Shown here in pieces: positions 26,593 through 35,548 of a stretch of 64,000 bases of DNA. The stretch's first letter is position 1. Each line of letters starts with the position of its first letter. This DNA is from Tractidigestivibacter sp050946515 (GTDB taxonomy: Bacteria > Actinomycetota > Coriobacteriia > Coriobacteriales > Atopobiaceae). The stretch spans positions 1 through 64,000 of the forward strand of contig NZ_JBMNUX010000010.1 in the NCBI RefSeq assembly GCF_050946515.1, written 5' to 3'. Below the pieces are notes generated by a model. That model was not told where the DNA came from. It searched no databases and saw only the letters and a program-made list of their open reading frames with translations. The translations under genes and the position numbers were made by a program.

Positions 26593-28215
26593 ATGCAGCC
26601 CGTTCTCAACGTCGAAGACATCAAGCGTGCTGAGGTTGCCCTCACGCGCGTTGGGATTAGCGTGTCGGAGCTCATGCACCGCGCAGGATACGCTGCCGCG
26701 CAAGAGGCTCTCGAGATGGGTGACGACGTGGCAAACGTCGCCATTCTCTGTGGCATGGGCAACAATGGCGGAGACGGTTGGGTCGCGGCGGAGGCGCTGC
26801 AGTCTCGCGGCGTAAACGTCAAGGTCGTCACTCCGATTGACCCTGATGAGCTCTCGGGCGACCTTGCCCGCCAGATGGCGCAGCGCGCGGTGCGCGCGGG
26901 CGTGTCTACGCTGGTAGGGCCCTCGCGCGACGAGCTCGAGGGTCTTCTCTCTGCGGCCGACGTCGTTGTCGACTGCATGCTGGGCACCGGGTTCCATGGC
27001 GAGCCCCGCGCCCCCTTTGACATCTGGATCGACTGCGTCAACGGCTGCGGAACCCGCGTCCTTTCCGTAGACGTTCCCAGCGGTCTTTCCGCTCAGACCG
27101 GCCATGCGCCGGGTGGCTGCGTGATGGCCGATATCACGGTAACCATGCTTGCCCTCAAGCCGGGCCTTCTTGCTGACAGGGGTCGTGATGCATGCGGCTC
27201 GATCGTCGTGGCTCCGCTGGCCGAGCAGACCGAGCGCATTGTGGTAGACGCCGACCCTGTGGCCTGGCGCGCCGACTTGGAGGACTATCTTGACGTGATG
27301 GTCCCACGGTCAAATTCGGTGGACAAGTTCACGCGCGGATCCGTACTGGTAGTGGGGGGCTCCTCTCGCTTCATAGGCGCTCCCGTGATGGCGGCTCGCG
27401 CCGCCGCGCGCGCCGGCGCCGGCTACGTCACGCTCGCCGTTCCCGATGCCATTGCGCCCATTATCCAGTCGCACGTGCTTGAGATTCCCGTTGTCGGGCT
27501 TCCCTCTGACTCTGGGGGAACCATCTCGAAGGAGGCCTGCAAGACGGTGAGCGAGCTGGCGGAGAAGAGCACGTCGGTCCTCGTCGGTCCGGGGATGACC
27601 GTGACAAGCGGAACCACCGCGGTCGTCTCGTCTCTGCTCTCTTGCGACCGCCCGCTCGTGGTGGACGCTGACGGCCTCAACTGCATTTCTCGCCTAACCT
27701 CCAATGCCCTGCCTGACTTTCCGGAGCTTCTGCGGAGGAATGCCCCGCTTGTTCTGACTCCGCACCGCCGCGAGCTTGGGCGGCTCGTTGGCCGTCAGGA
27801 CAATCCGCCTGACTCTCTCTCCGAGCAGCTTGAAGAAGCTCGCAACATCCTCTGGTCCGACGGCGGCTCTGAGCTGTGCGTTGTTGCCAAGGGCTCTGCG
27901 ACGGCATGCGTAAGCGTCGAGCGCGCCGTGCTTCCAAAGCCTGGCCCCGCCTCGCTTGCAACGGCGGGGTCGGGGGACGTGCTCTCCGGAATAATCGCCT
28001 CCGAGCTCGCCCAGACCTATGGGCGCGTCAACGGGCTTGCCGTGCTCTGCGCGTTTGCCTGCGAGGTTCACGGCTATGCAGCGGCGCTCGCCGAGCAGCG
28101 CTATGGCTCGCGTGGCGTTATGGCAACCGACATAATCGATTGCCTTGGTCTTGCTTCGGACGCCCTTGCTGAGCACATAGAGTTTCCGACTGATGATGAA
28201 GAACCTGTCGCGTAA
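26593..28215 (+). CDS. nnr: Bifunctional NAD(P)HX epimerase/dehydratase
   Basis: Repairs hydrated, damaged NAD(P)H. The N-terminal YjeF-type epimerase domain (about residues 1-215) contains CGMGNNGGDGWVAAEAL. The C-terminal ribokinase-like ADP-dependent dehydratase domain (about 230-530) contains the KFTRGSVLVVGGS start and the TAGSGDVLSGIIASELA catalytic loop. At 540 residues the fusion is full length. It is in an operon with acpS and lies before alr. Confidence 0.94.
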   Translation: MQPVLNVEDIKRAEVALTRVGISVSELMHRAGYAAAQEALEMGDDVANVAILCGMGNNGGDGWVAAEALQSRGVNVKVVTPIDPDELSGDLARQMAQRAVRAGVSTLVGPSRDELEGLLSAADVVVDCMLGTGFHGEPRAPFDIWIDCVNGCGTRVLSVDVPSGLSAQTGHAPGGCVMADITVTMLALKPGLLADRGRDACGSIVVAPLAEQTERIVVDADPVAWRADLEDYLDVMVPRSNSVDKFTRGSVLVVGGSSRFIGAPVMAARAAARAGAGYVTLAVPDAIAPIIQSHVLEIPVVGLPSDSGGTISKEACKTVSELAEKSTSVLVGPGMTVTSGTTAVVSSLLSCDRPLVVDADGLNCISRLTSNALPDFPELLRRNAPLVLTPHRRELGRLVGRQDNPPDSLSEQLEEARNILWSDGGSELCVVAKGSATACVSVERAVLPKPGPASLATAGSGDVLSGIIASELAQTYGRVNGLAVLCAFACEVHGYAAALAEQRYGSRGVMATDIIDCLGLASDALAEHIEFPTDDEEPVA

Positions 28216-28292
28216 GACGCGCGGGCTTCAAGACGCGTAGGATTGACGCGGGCGCGACCGCGCCGAGTATGACCGATTTCTTGGGGGTCTTC

Positions 28293-29453
28293 ATGGCTGG
28301 ATCAGTGTGTCCCGATGACCGATGGGCATGGGTCGAGGTCGACCTTGCCGCTCTTAGGCGCAATACGCGCGCATTCAAGGGGCTGCTTGAGCCTGGCGTC
28401 AAGATGATGTGCGTTGTGAAGGCTGATGCCTATGGCCACGGCGCTGTTCGATGCGCCTCGGTCATGCGCTCGGCCGGTGCTGACCAGTTTGCCGTGGCAA
28501 CCGTGCAAGAGGGCGTTGAGCTGCGCAAAGGCGGCATCCAAGAGCCTATCTTGGTTCTTTCCGAGCCTCCGGAGACCTGCGTCAAGACCCTTGTCGACTA
28601 CGACCTCATGCCGTCCGTTTATGATGCCGACTTCGCACTTGCGCTGGGCGAGTGCGCTGCGTCTGCGGGCAAAGTCGCTCGCTACCACCTGGCCATCGAC
28701 TCCGGCATGACGCGCATCGGCGTTCGCCGCGAGGACGTCGTCGAGCTGCGTCGCACGATAGACTTCCACCGCGGCCTTGAGTGCGCGGGCATGTTCACGC
28801 ACTTCGCAACCGCCGACGTGATTGACGACTGGGACTTCTCCCTGCAGCTGAACCGCTTCAACGAGGCGGTGCAGGCGGTGCGCGAAGCCGGTCTTTCCAC
28901 GGGGCTGGTCCACTGCGACAACACCCCTGGCACGGTCCTGCATCCCGAGTGCCATTACGATATGTGCCGCGTGGGCATTGGCCTCTACGGCCTGCAGCCT
29001 GCTGAGACCACTGCTCCGCGTATCCAGCTTGAGCCCGTCATGAGCGTTCGCGGCCGCGTGACGCGCGCCATCTATCCGCAGGTGGGGGATGGCGTGGGCT
29101 ATGGGCTCACCTGGCGCGTGCCCAAGAAGAACATGCAGGTGGCAACCGTTCCAATAGGATACGCGGACGGCCTTGCGCGCGAGCTCTCCAACAACATGGA
29201 GGTCCTCGTGAACGGCATGCGCTGCCGTCAGGTCGGTCGCATCTGCATGGACCAGTTCATGTTTGCCGTCGACGTCAACAACGCTCGTGCCTATCGCCCC
29301 GCCTCTCCCGTCTCGCAGGGAGATGTCGTAACGGTGATTGGCGCCGATGGCGACGAGCAGATTACCGCCGATGACATGGCAGCCCTGCGCGCCACTATCA
29401 ACTACGAGGTTGTCTGCGACTTCGGCATGCGACTAGAGAAGATCTATGTCTAG
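28293..29453 (+). CDS. alr: Alanine racemase
   Basis: A PLP enzyme that makes D-alanine for peptidoglycan. The 386-residue product has the PLP-lysine motif VVKADAYGHGA (Lys43) and the catalytic tyrosine in GDGVGYGLTWRVPK. The start at 28293 is preferred because TTGGGGGT lies 4-10 bases upstream; an in-frame ATG at 28269 has no ribosome binding site. The stop overlaps the start of the next gene. It belongs to the acpS-nnr-alr-udg-tsaE cluster. Confidence 0.96.
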   Translation: MAGSVCPDDRWAWVEVDLAALRRNTRAFKGLLEPGVKMMCVVKADAYGHGAVRCASVMRSAGADQFAVATVQEGVELRKGGIQEPILVLSEPPETCVKTLVDYDLMPSVYDADFALALGECAASAGKVARYHLAIDSGMTRIGVRREDVVELRRTIDFHRGLECAGMFTHFATADVIDDWDFSLQLNRFNEAVQAVREAGLSTGLVHCDNTPGTVLHPECHYDMCRVGIGLYGLQPAETTAPRIQLEPVMSVRGRVTRAIYPQVGDGVGYGLTWRVPKKNMQVATVPIGYADGLARELSNNMEVLVNGMRCRQVGRICMDQFMFAVDVNNARAYRPASPVSQGDVVTVIGADGDEQITADDMAALRATINYEVVCDFGMRLEKIYV

Positions 29454-30114
29454 GCGCCGTGTTCAGCGGTCGTACCTAATGGGGGATGACGGATCGATGC
29501 CCGCACTGCACATACCCGGTCACGAACATCCACGTCCAAAAGAGGTCTCGCTTGAGGAAATCCGAAGCCTCATGGGCGATTGTCAACTCTGTCCACTGGG
29601 GCAAACAAGGACCAATCTGGTCTTTGGAGTCGGTAACCCCAGCGCGCGCGTGATGTTCATTGGCGAGGGTCCGGGAAAGAACGAGGACCTGCAAGGAGTT
29701 CCCTTTGTGGGGGCTGCTGGCAAGAGGCTCGACTCGCTCCTCTCGCTTGCTAACTTGACGCGTGACGAGGTCTACATCGCCAATGTGGTGAAGTGCCGCC
29801 CTCCCTCAAACCGCAACCCCAAGCCCGAAGAGATTGCAGCGTGCTCGCCGTTCTTGCGCGAGCAGATTCGCTCTGTCTGGCCAGACGTACTTATCTGCTT
29901 GGGCAACTTTGCCTCGCAATTTGTGCTTCAGACCGAGAAGGGCGTGATGTCGCTGCGCGGAAAGCTCTATCAGAAGGGTCATTTCATCGTGTGCCCAACG
30001 TTTCACCCAGCAGCGACCATCTATCACTCCGATTGGGAACCGCTGCTTGAATCTGACCTCACGATGGTCGGCGCGTGGCTCGCGGCAAACCCCGCTGGTC
30101 CCGGAAAGGAGTAG
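29446..30114 (+). CDS. Family 4-type uracil-DNA glycosylase (iron-sulfur)
   Basis: Removes uracil from DNA. The 222-residue protein shows the family 4 motifs: CQLCPL (two iron-sulfur ligands), GEGPGKNEDLQGVPFVGAAG (usual form GEAPG), NVVKCRPPSNRNP with a further Cys, CSPFLREQ, and the C-terminal HPAATIYH. Four cysteines for a 4Fe-4S cluster are present. The ATG at 29446 overlaps the alr stop; in-frame ATGs at 29479 and 29497 are possible alternatives, because conserved sequence starts only around residue 35. tsaE follows after 2 bases. Confidence 0.92.
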   Translation: MSRRRVQRSYLMGDDGSMPALHIPGHEHPRPKEVSLEEIRSLMGDCQLCPLGQTRTNLVFGVGNPSARVMFIGEGPGKNEDLQGVPFVGAAGKRLDSLLSLANLTRDEVYIANVVKCRPPSNRNPKPEEIAACSPFLREQIRSVWPDVLICLGNFASQFVLQTEKGVMSLRGKLYQKGHFIVCPTFHPAATIYHSDWEPLLESDLTMVGAWLAANPAGPGKE

Positions 30115-30116
30115 CG

Positions 30117-30599
30117 ATGGAGGCCTCGTTTGAGACAAGCTCGCAGGACCAGACTATCTCACTTGGTCGCAAGCTCGGCAAGATCTTGCAAGAGGGCGAC
30201 GTGCTCGTCTTGACCGGCGACCTTGGCGCTGGAAAGACGCAGCTCACCAAGGGAATTGCCGCTGGCATGGGCGTCGAGGGCGACGTCACGAGCCCAACGT
30301 TTACGATTGAGATGGTCTATGAGGGCACGAGCATGCCGCTCTACCACTTTGACCTCTACCGACTTGATGATCCTGACCAGCTCGAGGACACGGGGCTCTT
30401 TGACGTGATGGGCACAGACGGCGTCTGCGTGATCGAGTGGGGCGAGCAATTCTCCGATCAGATTGGCGACGCCCGTCTCGACGTGCTGGTTACGCGTCTT
30501 GATGACAAGGCGGACCCTGGCGAGGAGCCACCACGAGAGGTTCGCTTTGTCTCTCACGATGAACGCGGAGACAAGATCGTCGCCGAGCTACTGAGCTAG
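30117..30599 (+). CDS. tsaE: tRNA threonylcarbamoyladenosine biosynthesis ATPase TsaE
   Basis: TsaE supports formation of the t6A modification on tRNAs that read ANN codons. The 160-residue protein has the P-loop GDLGAGKTQLTKGIA, SPTFTI and the VIEWGEQF motif. The ATG at 30117 has GGAAAGGA upstream. It is the last gene of the cluster and is followed by a bidirectional terminator. tsaB and tsaD, often nearby, are not in this window. Confidence 0.95.
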   Translation: MEASFETSSQDQTISLGRKLGKILQEGDVLVLTGDLGAGKTQLTKGIAAGMGVEGDVTSPTFTIEMVYEGTSMPLYHFDLYRLDDPDQLEDTGLFDVMGTDGVCVIEWGEQFSDQIGDARLDVLVTRLDDKADPGEEPPREVRFVSHDERGDKIVAELLS

Positions 30600-30639
30600 G
30601 CCGTTAAGCTGCGCCGCATTCCAATCTGTGCCAACGAAA

Positions 30640-30670
30640 AGGGCCCGCTCGGCAAAGCCGGACGGGCCCT
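30640..30670 (-). terminator. Bidirectional terminator between tsaE and tRNA-Glu
   Basis: AGGGCCCG pairs with CGGGCCCT, and CGGC with GCCG, around an AAA loop. AAAA flanks the left side (TTTT on the minus strand), so it best serves the tRNA-Glu transcript. The plus-strand side has CTTCTT. Confidence 0.75.
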
Positions 30671-30682
30671 CTTCTTGCGGAA

Positions 30683-30757
30683 TGGTGCCCCCAACGAGAC
30701 TCGAACTCGTGTCGTCGCCTTGAAAGGGCGATGTCCTGACCGCTAGACGATGGGGAC
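30683..30757 (-). tRNA. tRNA-Glu (anticodon TTC)
   Basis: Read on the minus strand, GTCCCCA pairs with TGGGGGC to form the acceptor stem. The anticodon stem TCGCC/GGCGA encloses CTTTCAA, giving anticodon TTC. The T arm contains GAGTTCGAGTCTC, and the CCA end is encoded. Confidence 0.97.
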
Positions 30758-30766
30758 GCAGGGCTG

Positions 30767-30775
30767 AGTATATCA
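30767..30775 (-). promoter_or_regulatory. Extended -10 promoter of tRNA-Glu
   Basis: On the minus strand TGATATACT matches TGnTATAnT and lies 10 bases before the tRNA 5' end. Confidence 0.55.
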
Positions 30776-30861
30776 GATATGCCTAGCTGCGAAGAATTGA
30801 ATGGCAAACGCCCATGGACGATAAACACGCAAAGCACCCATCGCAGCCCTGCCGGCATGCC

Positions 30862-31824
30862 CTACCAGCCATAGCCACTTTCGCGCCCAAACGACTTTGC
30901 GGAGGCAACCAGCCAGTCAAGACCCTGCGTCCAGTCGACAAAGCCTGGGGTGTCGTCGATGATGGTCTCCGCATCGTGCATCAGCTGAATTGCCTCGTCA
31001 AAGCTGCCGGGCTTTGTCTGTGGGCGGTCGGGGAGGTATGGCTCGACAAATACCGGGCGCAACAGCGCGTAGGCCCCGCCCCTGCTGAGCTTGTCAAATC
31101 CGCGCAGAGCGCGCTGTGCTGGGTACATGCGCCCGAGCTTGTAGAGCAGCATCGCACGCCCAAAGTTGATCCACAAGTTGTCTTGGTCGGGGTAGCGACC
31201 GTCGAGGTCGTTAAGCCCCTCCTCATCTTCGAGGCGGGCTAGGACCAAGGCGAGCGTGCGTCGCGCGCCTAGCGCATCGGAAGGGGAGTCGCTAAGCAGC
31301 TGCTCACAGGTCTGTTGCGCCATGCGATAGCGAGAGCTCTCCACCAGGGCGCGCGCGATGGCGTCACGAAGCCGCAGCCTGGGATGGGCGAAAACATCAT
31401 CCCAAGCATCGGGGCGGTGCTTGTTGTCGCCGGTTGGGGCACTCTTGGCAAGCTCGTACATGTCGTCAAGGCGCTTGTCCGAATCGGACTCTTCTACAAG
31501 AATGATCAAGAGGCGCGCGTCAGTGCACTCCGGAGATATCGCTGCCGCCTCTTTGCAGGAGCTTGAGAGTGCCTTGAGCCGCTTGTCGTGCCTCAGCTTG
31601 AACTCGGTGTCGTCAAGCGCGTCGTCGTTCGTGCAGCTTGCGTGATATCTGTCGAGAGCTGCCCCAAGCCGGGCAAAGGCCTCTTCTTCTCGGTCATCAA
31701 TGAAGTTTGCGGGGTTCTCCCTCACGGCTAAGAGCAACTCCTCGAAGCCCTCGTCGGAAAGCCCGCCAATCTTCTTGCGGCGTTTTTGCGCACAGCGCAG
31801 GATAAGCTCTTCGTGCGCCCTCAC
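30862..31824 (-). CDS. Helical-repeat protein of unknown function (paralogue of the upstream gene)
   Basis: A 320-residue soluble protein rich in charged residues, built of helical pairs that look TPR-like (ALGARRTLALVLARLEDEEG, then NLWINFGRAMLLYKLGR). The GTG start at 31824 overlaps the stop of the upstream gene by 4 bases with AGGGGG upstream, so the two are translationally coupled. The two products share a common layout, for example LARLEDEEGLN here and YAKLEDEAGLD there, and I read them as diverged tandem duplicates. There is no signal peptide, membrane segment or catalytic motif. Function unknown. Confidence 0.7.
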   Translation of the reverse strand: MRAHEELILRCAQKRRKKIGGLSDEGFEELLLAVRENPANFIDDREEEAFARLGAALDRYHASCTNDDALDDTEFKLRHDKRLKALSSSCKEAAAISPECTDARLLIILVEESDSDKRLDDMYELAKSAPTGDNKHRPDAWDDVFAHPRLRLRDAIARALVESSRYRMAQQTCEQLLSDSPSDALGARRTLALVLARLEDEEGLNDLDGRYPDQDNLWINFGRAMLLYKLGRMYPAQRALRGFDKLSRGGAYALLRPVFVEPYLPDRPQTKPGSFDEAIQLMHDAETIIDDTPGFVDWTQGLDWLVASAKSFGRESGYGW

Positions 31825-32882
31825 TGCGCGTCGCCCCCTAGCGGTCCGTTTGGAAAGACGGTGTTGAGCTCGCGGGCCTCGCGAGCAGCCTCGGGATAGA
31901 GCTCCGAAGCCGTGTTCGCCAGCCAAGTTCCCAAAGATCCGCGCCCGCTTTCTCCGTAGCCCTCTTGTAGAAGCACCGTTCCCTCAGAGAGGGCCAAAAG
32001 CAGCTCGTCCTCGCTATAGGGGGTGGCATCAAGCCTCGAGAAAACCCCATCCGGAATCTCTACTTGATGGATGAGCGCTGCGGCAAAGCCGTTATAGGTT
32101 GTCACGAGCTGAAGAATCTGCTCGCGTGCAGCAGGGAAGTCGCGGCGCTTGTAGGCAAGGGCAATGCGCGCAAGCTGCGTCCATGCGTCGTCGAAGGACC
32201 TAAGGGGGTTTATGGCCCGCTCGCGGGCAATGAAGGCATCGAGCCCCGCTTCGTCTTCGAGCTTTGCGTATGCAAGGGCCATCGTGAAGCGGACATCAGC
32301 GGAATCCGCCGGATCTGCCTCGAGGAGCTTTTCTCCAACTTTGATGGTAAAGCGATTGCGACCGCAGATAAGGGACTCTTCTGCCAGCGAGCCCATCCAT
32401 CGCAGATAGGGGCGCATGGCAATGTCGCGGGCAAGCGCGGCCCGCTCGACGCTGAGCGATGTGCCAACCTTGCTTCGAAGTTCCTCGCAGCCTTTGCGCA
32501 CATCCTCTGCTCCGGCGAGCAAGAACTGGAAATACGGCTCAAAGCCGGCGACGCGGCGAGACTCCTTCATGCGGATGGCGTCGTAGCAGTTGTGGTCGAT
32601 GGAGATGGCCTCATCAAGCAGCTTGCTTGCATGGGTGACGAGTTTTGCCGCGTTCTCGCTGTTGGCAAAGGGAAGCTCGTAGTCTATGTCAGAAGTTGCC
32701 TTAACCACCAGATGGAAGGCACGGTCGGAATTTGTCTGAGGAAGCTTGTCTCGCTCCAGAGCGTAGCGACGGCCAAAGTCCGAGAAGGCGTGCGCGGCAT
32801 CGCTTGGGTTTTGCTCGTCAAGCTGGCTGGCGAAGCGCAGCGCAAGGCGCTGGTAGTCCTCTTGTCTTGGGTCGAATGACAC
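31821..32882 (-). CDS. Helical-repeat protein of unknown function (first of a tandem pair)
   Basis: A 353-residue soluble protein with TPR-like helical pairs (ADVRFTMALAYAKLEDEAGL; AWTQLARIALAYKRRDFPAA). The GTG start at 32882 has GAGGAGG upstream. The gene is the first of a two-gene operon and is divergent from cstA across a 443-base AT-rich region. Regularly spaced Ala and Leu helices suggest a protein-binding scaffold. Nothing in the sequence assigns a role. Confidence 0.7.
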   Translation of the reverse strand: MSFDPRQEDYQRLALRFASQLDEQNPSDAAHAFSDFGRRYALERDKLPQTNSDRAFHLVVKATSDIDYELPFANSENAAKLVTHASKLLDEAISIDHNCYDAIRMKESRRVAGFEPYFQFLLAGAEDVRKGCEELRSKVGTSLSVERAALARDIAMRPYLRWMGSLAEESLICGRNRFTIKVGEKLLEADPADSADVRFTMALAYAKLEDEAGLDAFIARERAINPLRSFDDAWTQLARIALAYKRRDFPAAREQILQLVTTYNGFAAALIHQVEIPDGVFSRLDATPYSEDELLLALSEGTVLLQEGYGESGRGSLGTWLANTASELYPEAAREARELNTVFPNGPLGGDAQ

Positions 32883-33082
32883 TGCGCCTCCTCTATCGCC
32901 GATTCTGCGGTCAACGAGCTTTCTTCCATGGTAGCCCGATGGGGTCGCTCATGCCCCCTGAGGTTCCCGAGGGGGCATTCAGAGGCGCGGACGGTAAGAC
33001 AAAGTATATTTGTATAGCAGTTGTCGCGTGCGGTAGGAATGCAGCCGCAGACGGTCTAAAAATGTTTCAAAAAGTGCCTAAA

Positions 33083-33094
33083 ACTGTTAACAGT
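33083..33094. promoter_or_regulatory. Perfect 12-bp palindrome in the divergent region before cstA
   Basis: ACTGTTAACAGT is a perfect palindrome in the AT-rich intergenic region between the repeat-protein genes and cstA. It may be a regulator binding site. Confidence 0.35.
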
Positions 33095-33171
33095 CAGATA
33101 ACGGCTGATATTTTGTTGAATATGCGAAAACATGAATTCTATTCGATAATAAAACATCATTTTTAAAGAAA

Positions 33172-33187
33172 AGCTGAAATATCAGCT
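33172..33187. promoter_or_regulatory. Inverted repeat before cstA
   Basis: AGCTGA and TCAGCT flank AATA. A further pair, CTGAAAT and ATTTCAG, overlaps and extends it. The 32883-33325 region is otherwise free of genes and is much more AT-rich than its surroundings, as expected for a long promoter region. Confidence 0.35.
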
Positions 33188-33325
33188 AGATATTCAATTT
33201 CAGTTCACGAGGCACCCAAGAAATCTTGAAATCGAAATCCCGAGCTAGACCTACTATTCGACCCACAAGCGCGAAGGCGTGGGAGAAGCCCACAAACGCG
33301 CCGACAGTAAGGAGGTATGACCAAG

Positions 33326-35188
33326 ATGAATGGAATCACGGTAATATTGATAGCGGCGGTGGTCCTCATTATTGGCTACCTCTGCTACGGTCGTTGGCTT
33401 GCCAATAAGTGGGGCATCGACAAGGACGCCCTCACCCCTGCCGTCCGCATGGAGGATGACAAGAACTTCACTCCCGGCTCTCGCTTCGCCGTGTTTGCAC
33501 ACCAGTTCTCTTCGATCTGCGGCGCGGGTCCTGTTACCGGCACCATCGTTGCCATGATGTTTGGCTGGCTGCCCGTCCTTCTCTGGGTTCTTGTCGGCGG
33601 CATCTTCTTTGGCGCCGTTCATGACTTTGGCGCCTTGTACGCCTCAATCAAGAACAACGGCAAGTCTTTGGGCCAGTTGGTCGAGAAGTACATTGGCAAG
33701 ACCGGCCGCCATATGTTCCTCGCATTCTCCTGGCTGTTCTGCTGCATCGTCATCGCGGCCTTCGTCTCGATGGTCGCGGGCACGTTCGCTACGACCACGG
33801 GCGCTGACGGCGCGGTCGACTTTTCCAAGTCTTATGCTGGCGGCAGCGCAGGCACCATCTCCATCCTTCTGACCTTTGCCGCGATCTTCTTTGGCTGGGC
33901 CTGCCGCAAGTGGAGCCTGCAAGGCGTCTCCAAGTTCGTGCTCGCCATCGCCCTCATCGCCGTCACGTTTGCCGGCGGCATGGCGCTTCCCATCTACCTC
34001 AACACATACGGCTGGATTGCGGTCGTGACGCTTTATCTTGTCTTTGCCTGCTCCATGCCCATCCAGACCCTCAAGACCCCTCGCGACTTCCTCACCGCGA
34101 TCATGATGGTTGCAATGATCATCTGCGCGGTATTGGGCATCATTGCTCTCGGCGTCAACGGTCAGGCCACGATGACTGCGCCCATGGTCGTAAGCTCTGA
34201 GACCCTTGAGGCGCTTGCCGCAAAGGGCAACTACATCTTCCCGGCCCTGTTCGTCTCCGTCGCCTGCGGCGCCCTGTCCGGCTTCCATAGCCTGGTCTCC
34301 TCTGGCACCTCTTCTAAGCAGATCTCCAACGAGGCTGACGCGCTGCCGGTTGGCTACGGCGCCATGGTGCTCGAGTCCTTCGTCGGCGTGCTCGCTATCG
34401 TCGTCGCCGGCATCATGTTCGGCGACATGAACACCTCCGGCACCGGAGCGCTCAACAATGGCGTCGCTAGCACTCCGTTCCAGATCTTTGCTGCTGGCGT
34501 TGCCCGCGGCATGGAGCTCATGGGGTTCAACGCCACCTTCGCAACAGTCTTCATGACCATGAACGTCTCTGCGCTGGCGCTCACCTCAGTCGATGCCGTT
34601 GCCCGCATCGGTCGTACCTGCTGGCAGGAGTTCTTCTACGAGACTAACGACGCCGCCGCCACTTCCGCGCAGCAGTCAGGCGCACGCAAGGTCGTCACCA
34701 ACGTATGGTTTGCCATTGCGGTCACGCTGGCACTGGGCATCGCCCTTTGCTTTGGCGGCTACCTCAACATCTGGCCGCTCTTCGGCGCGTCAAACCAGCT
34801 CTTGGGCGGCATGACCATGATTACGCTGGCAGTCTTCTGCAAGTGCACTGGCCGCAAGGGCTGGATGCTCTACGTGCCCGTTGCCTTCCTTCTGGTTTGC
34901 ACCTTCACCTCGCTGGGCATGAGCATCTACAGCTGCTGGACCGCCGTTGCGGCCGACCAGTCGTTTGCCGTCATCGCCACCAAAGGCTTGCAGCTCGTCG
35001 TCGCAATCCTGATCGTGATCCTTGGCCTGATCGTTGCGTCTCGCTGCCTTGGCGAGCTGTTCCACAAGGAGCCCGGCTCGCTTCCCGACGAGGAGCCCCA
35101 GTGGTCCGAGCTTGGCCGCAAGCACGTAGCTGAGGCCAAGAAGAACGCAGCCGCCGCAGAGGCTAGCTCCGAAAAGCAGACCGCCTAG
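33326..35188 (+). CDS. cstA: CstA-family transporter (pyruvate or peptide uptake)
   Basis: A 620-residue membrane protein with about 16 hydrophobic segments. CstA proteins are starvation-induced and import peptides or pyruvate. The family signatures FAHQFSSICGAGPVTG and GFHSLVSSGTSSKQI are present. TAAGGAGGT at 33308-33316 lies 1 base from an ATG at 33317 and 9 bases from the ATG at 33326, so the latter is chosen. The gene stands alone with a long AT-rich upstream region and a strong terminator. The substrate cannot be read from sequence. Confidence 0.92.
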   Translation: MNGITVILIAAVVLIIGYLCYGRWLANKWGIDKDALTPAVRMEDDKNFTPGSRFAVFAHQFSSICGAGPVTGTIVAMMFGWLPVLLWVLVGGIFFGAVHDFGALYASIKNNGKSLGQLVEKYIGKTGRHMFLAFSWLFCCIVIAAFVSMVAGTFATTTGADGAVDFSKSYAGGSAGTISILLTFAAIFFGWACRKWSLQGVSKFVLAIALIAVTFAGGMALPIYLNTYGWIAVVTLYLVFACSMPIQTLKTPRDFLTAIMMVAMIICAVLGIIALGVNGQATMTAPMVVSSETLEALAAKGNYIFPALFVSVACGALSGFHSLVSSGTSSKQISNEADALPVGYGAMVLESFVGVLAIVVAGIMFGDMNTSGTGALNNGVASTPFQIFAAGVARGMELMGFNATFATVFMTMNVSALALTSVDAVARIGRTCWQEFFYETNDAAATSAQQSGARKVVTNVWFAIAVTLALGIALCFGGYLNIWPLFGASNQLLGGMTMITLAVFCKCTGRKGWMLYVPVAFLLVCTFTSLGMSIYSCWTAVAADQSFAVIATKGLQLVVAILIVILGLIVASRCLGELFHKEPGSLPDEEPQWSELGRKHVAEAKKNAAAAEASSEKQTA

Positions 35189-35211
35189 TCCTTCTCAAAC
35201 AAATTGCTCTT

Positions 35212-35240
35212 GGCGCCCGGCATTGACCGGGCGCCTTTTT
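35212..35240 (+). terminator. Rho-independent terminator after cstA
   Basis: GGCGCCCGG pairs perfectly with CCGGGCGCC around CATTGA, followed by TTTTT. Confidence 0.93.
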
Positions 35241-35481
35241 GTTAGCGAGCCAACAAAATGTGATGATAGCGTGTAGAAAAGATGTCGAAAGTTTTACGCC
35301 AAACAACACGGGTACGTGCAACGTTGGGTCACGGGAAGGCCGCTCCGCTTCCTAAAGGGTACCTATTGGGCGTCCTTTTTGAGCGGAATTGACTTTCTCA
35401 TTCTGCTAGAGTGGTCGAGGTTTCGTCAGGGGCTCAGGTTTTCCCAAGCTTCTGGCAATCGCGTTCCTTGAGAGGGCATCA

Positions 35482-35529
35482 AGGGGTTGACCAACCAACC
35501 CCTCAACAGTTGTCGCCATCGGTGGCGAC
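35482..35529 (+). promoter_or_regulatory. Two tandem stem-loops in the leader of the alcohol dehydrogenase gene
   Basis: The first hairpin pairs AGGGGTTG (35482-35489) with CAACCCCT (35496-35503). The second pairs GTCGCCA (35512-35518) with TGGCGAC (35523-35529) around a TCGG loop. Both lie in the untranslated leader just before TTGGAGGA, the ribosome binding site. The rest of the 35241-35548 gap shows no gene; an in-frame start at 35411 has no ribosome binding site. Confidence 0.5.
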
Positions 35530-35548
35530 CACAGAATTGGAGGATGTT

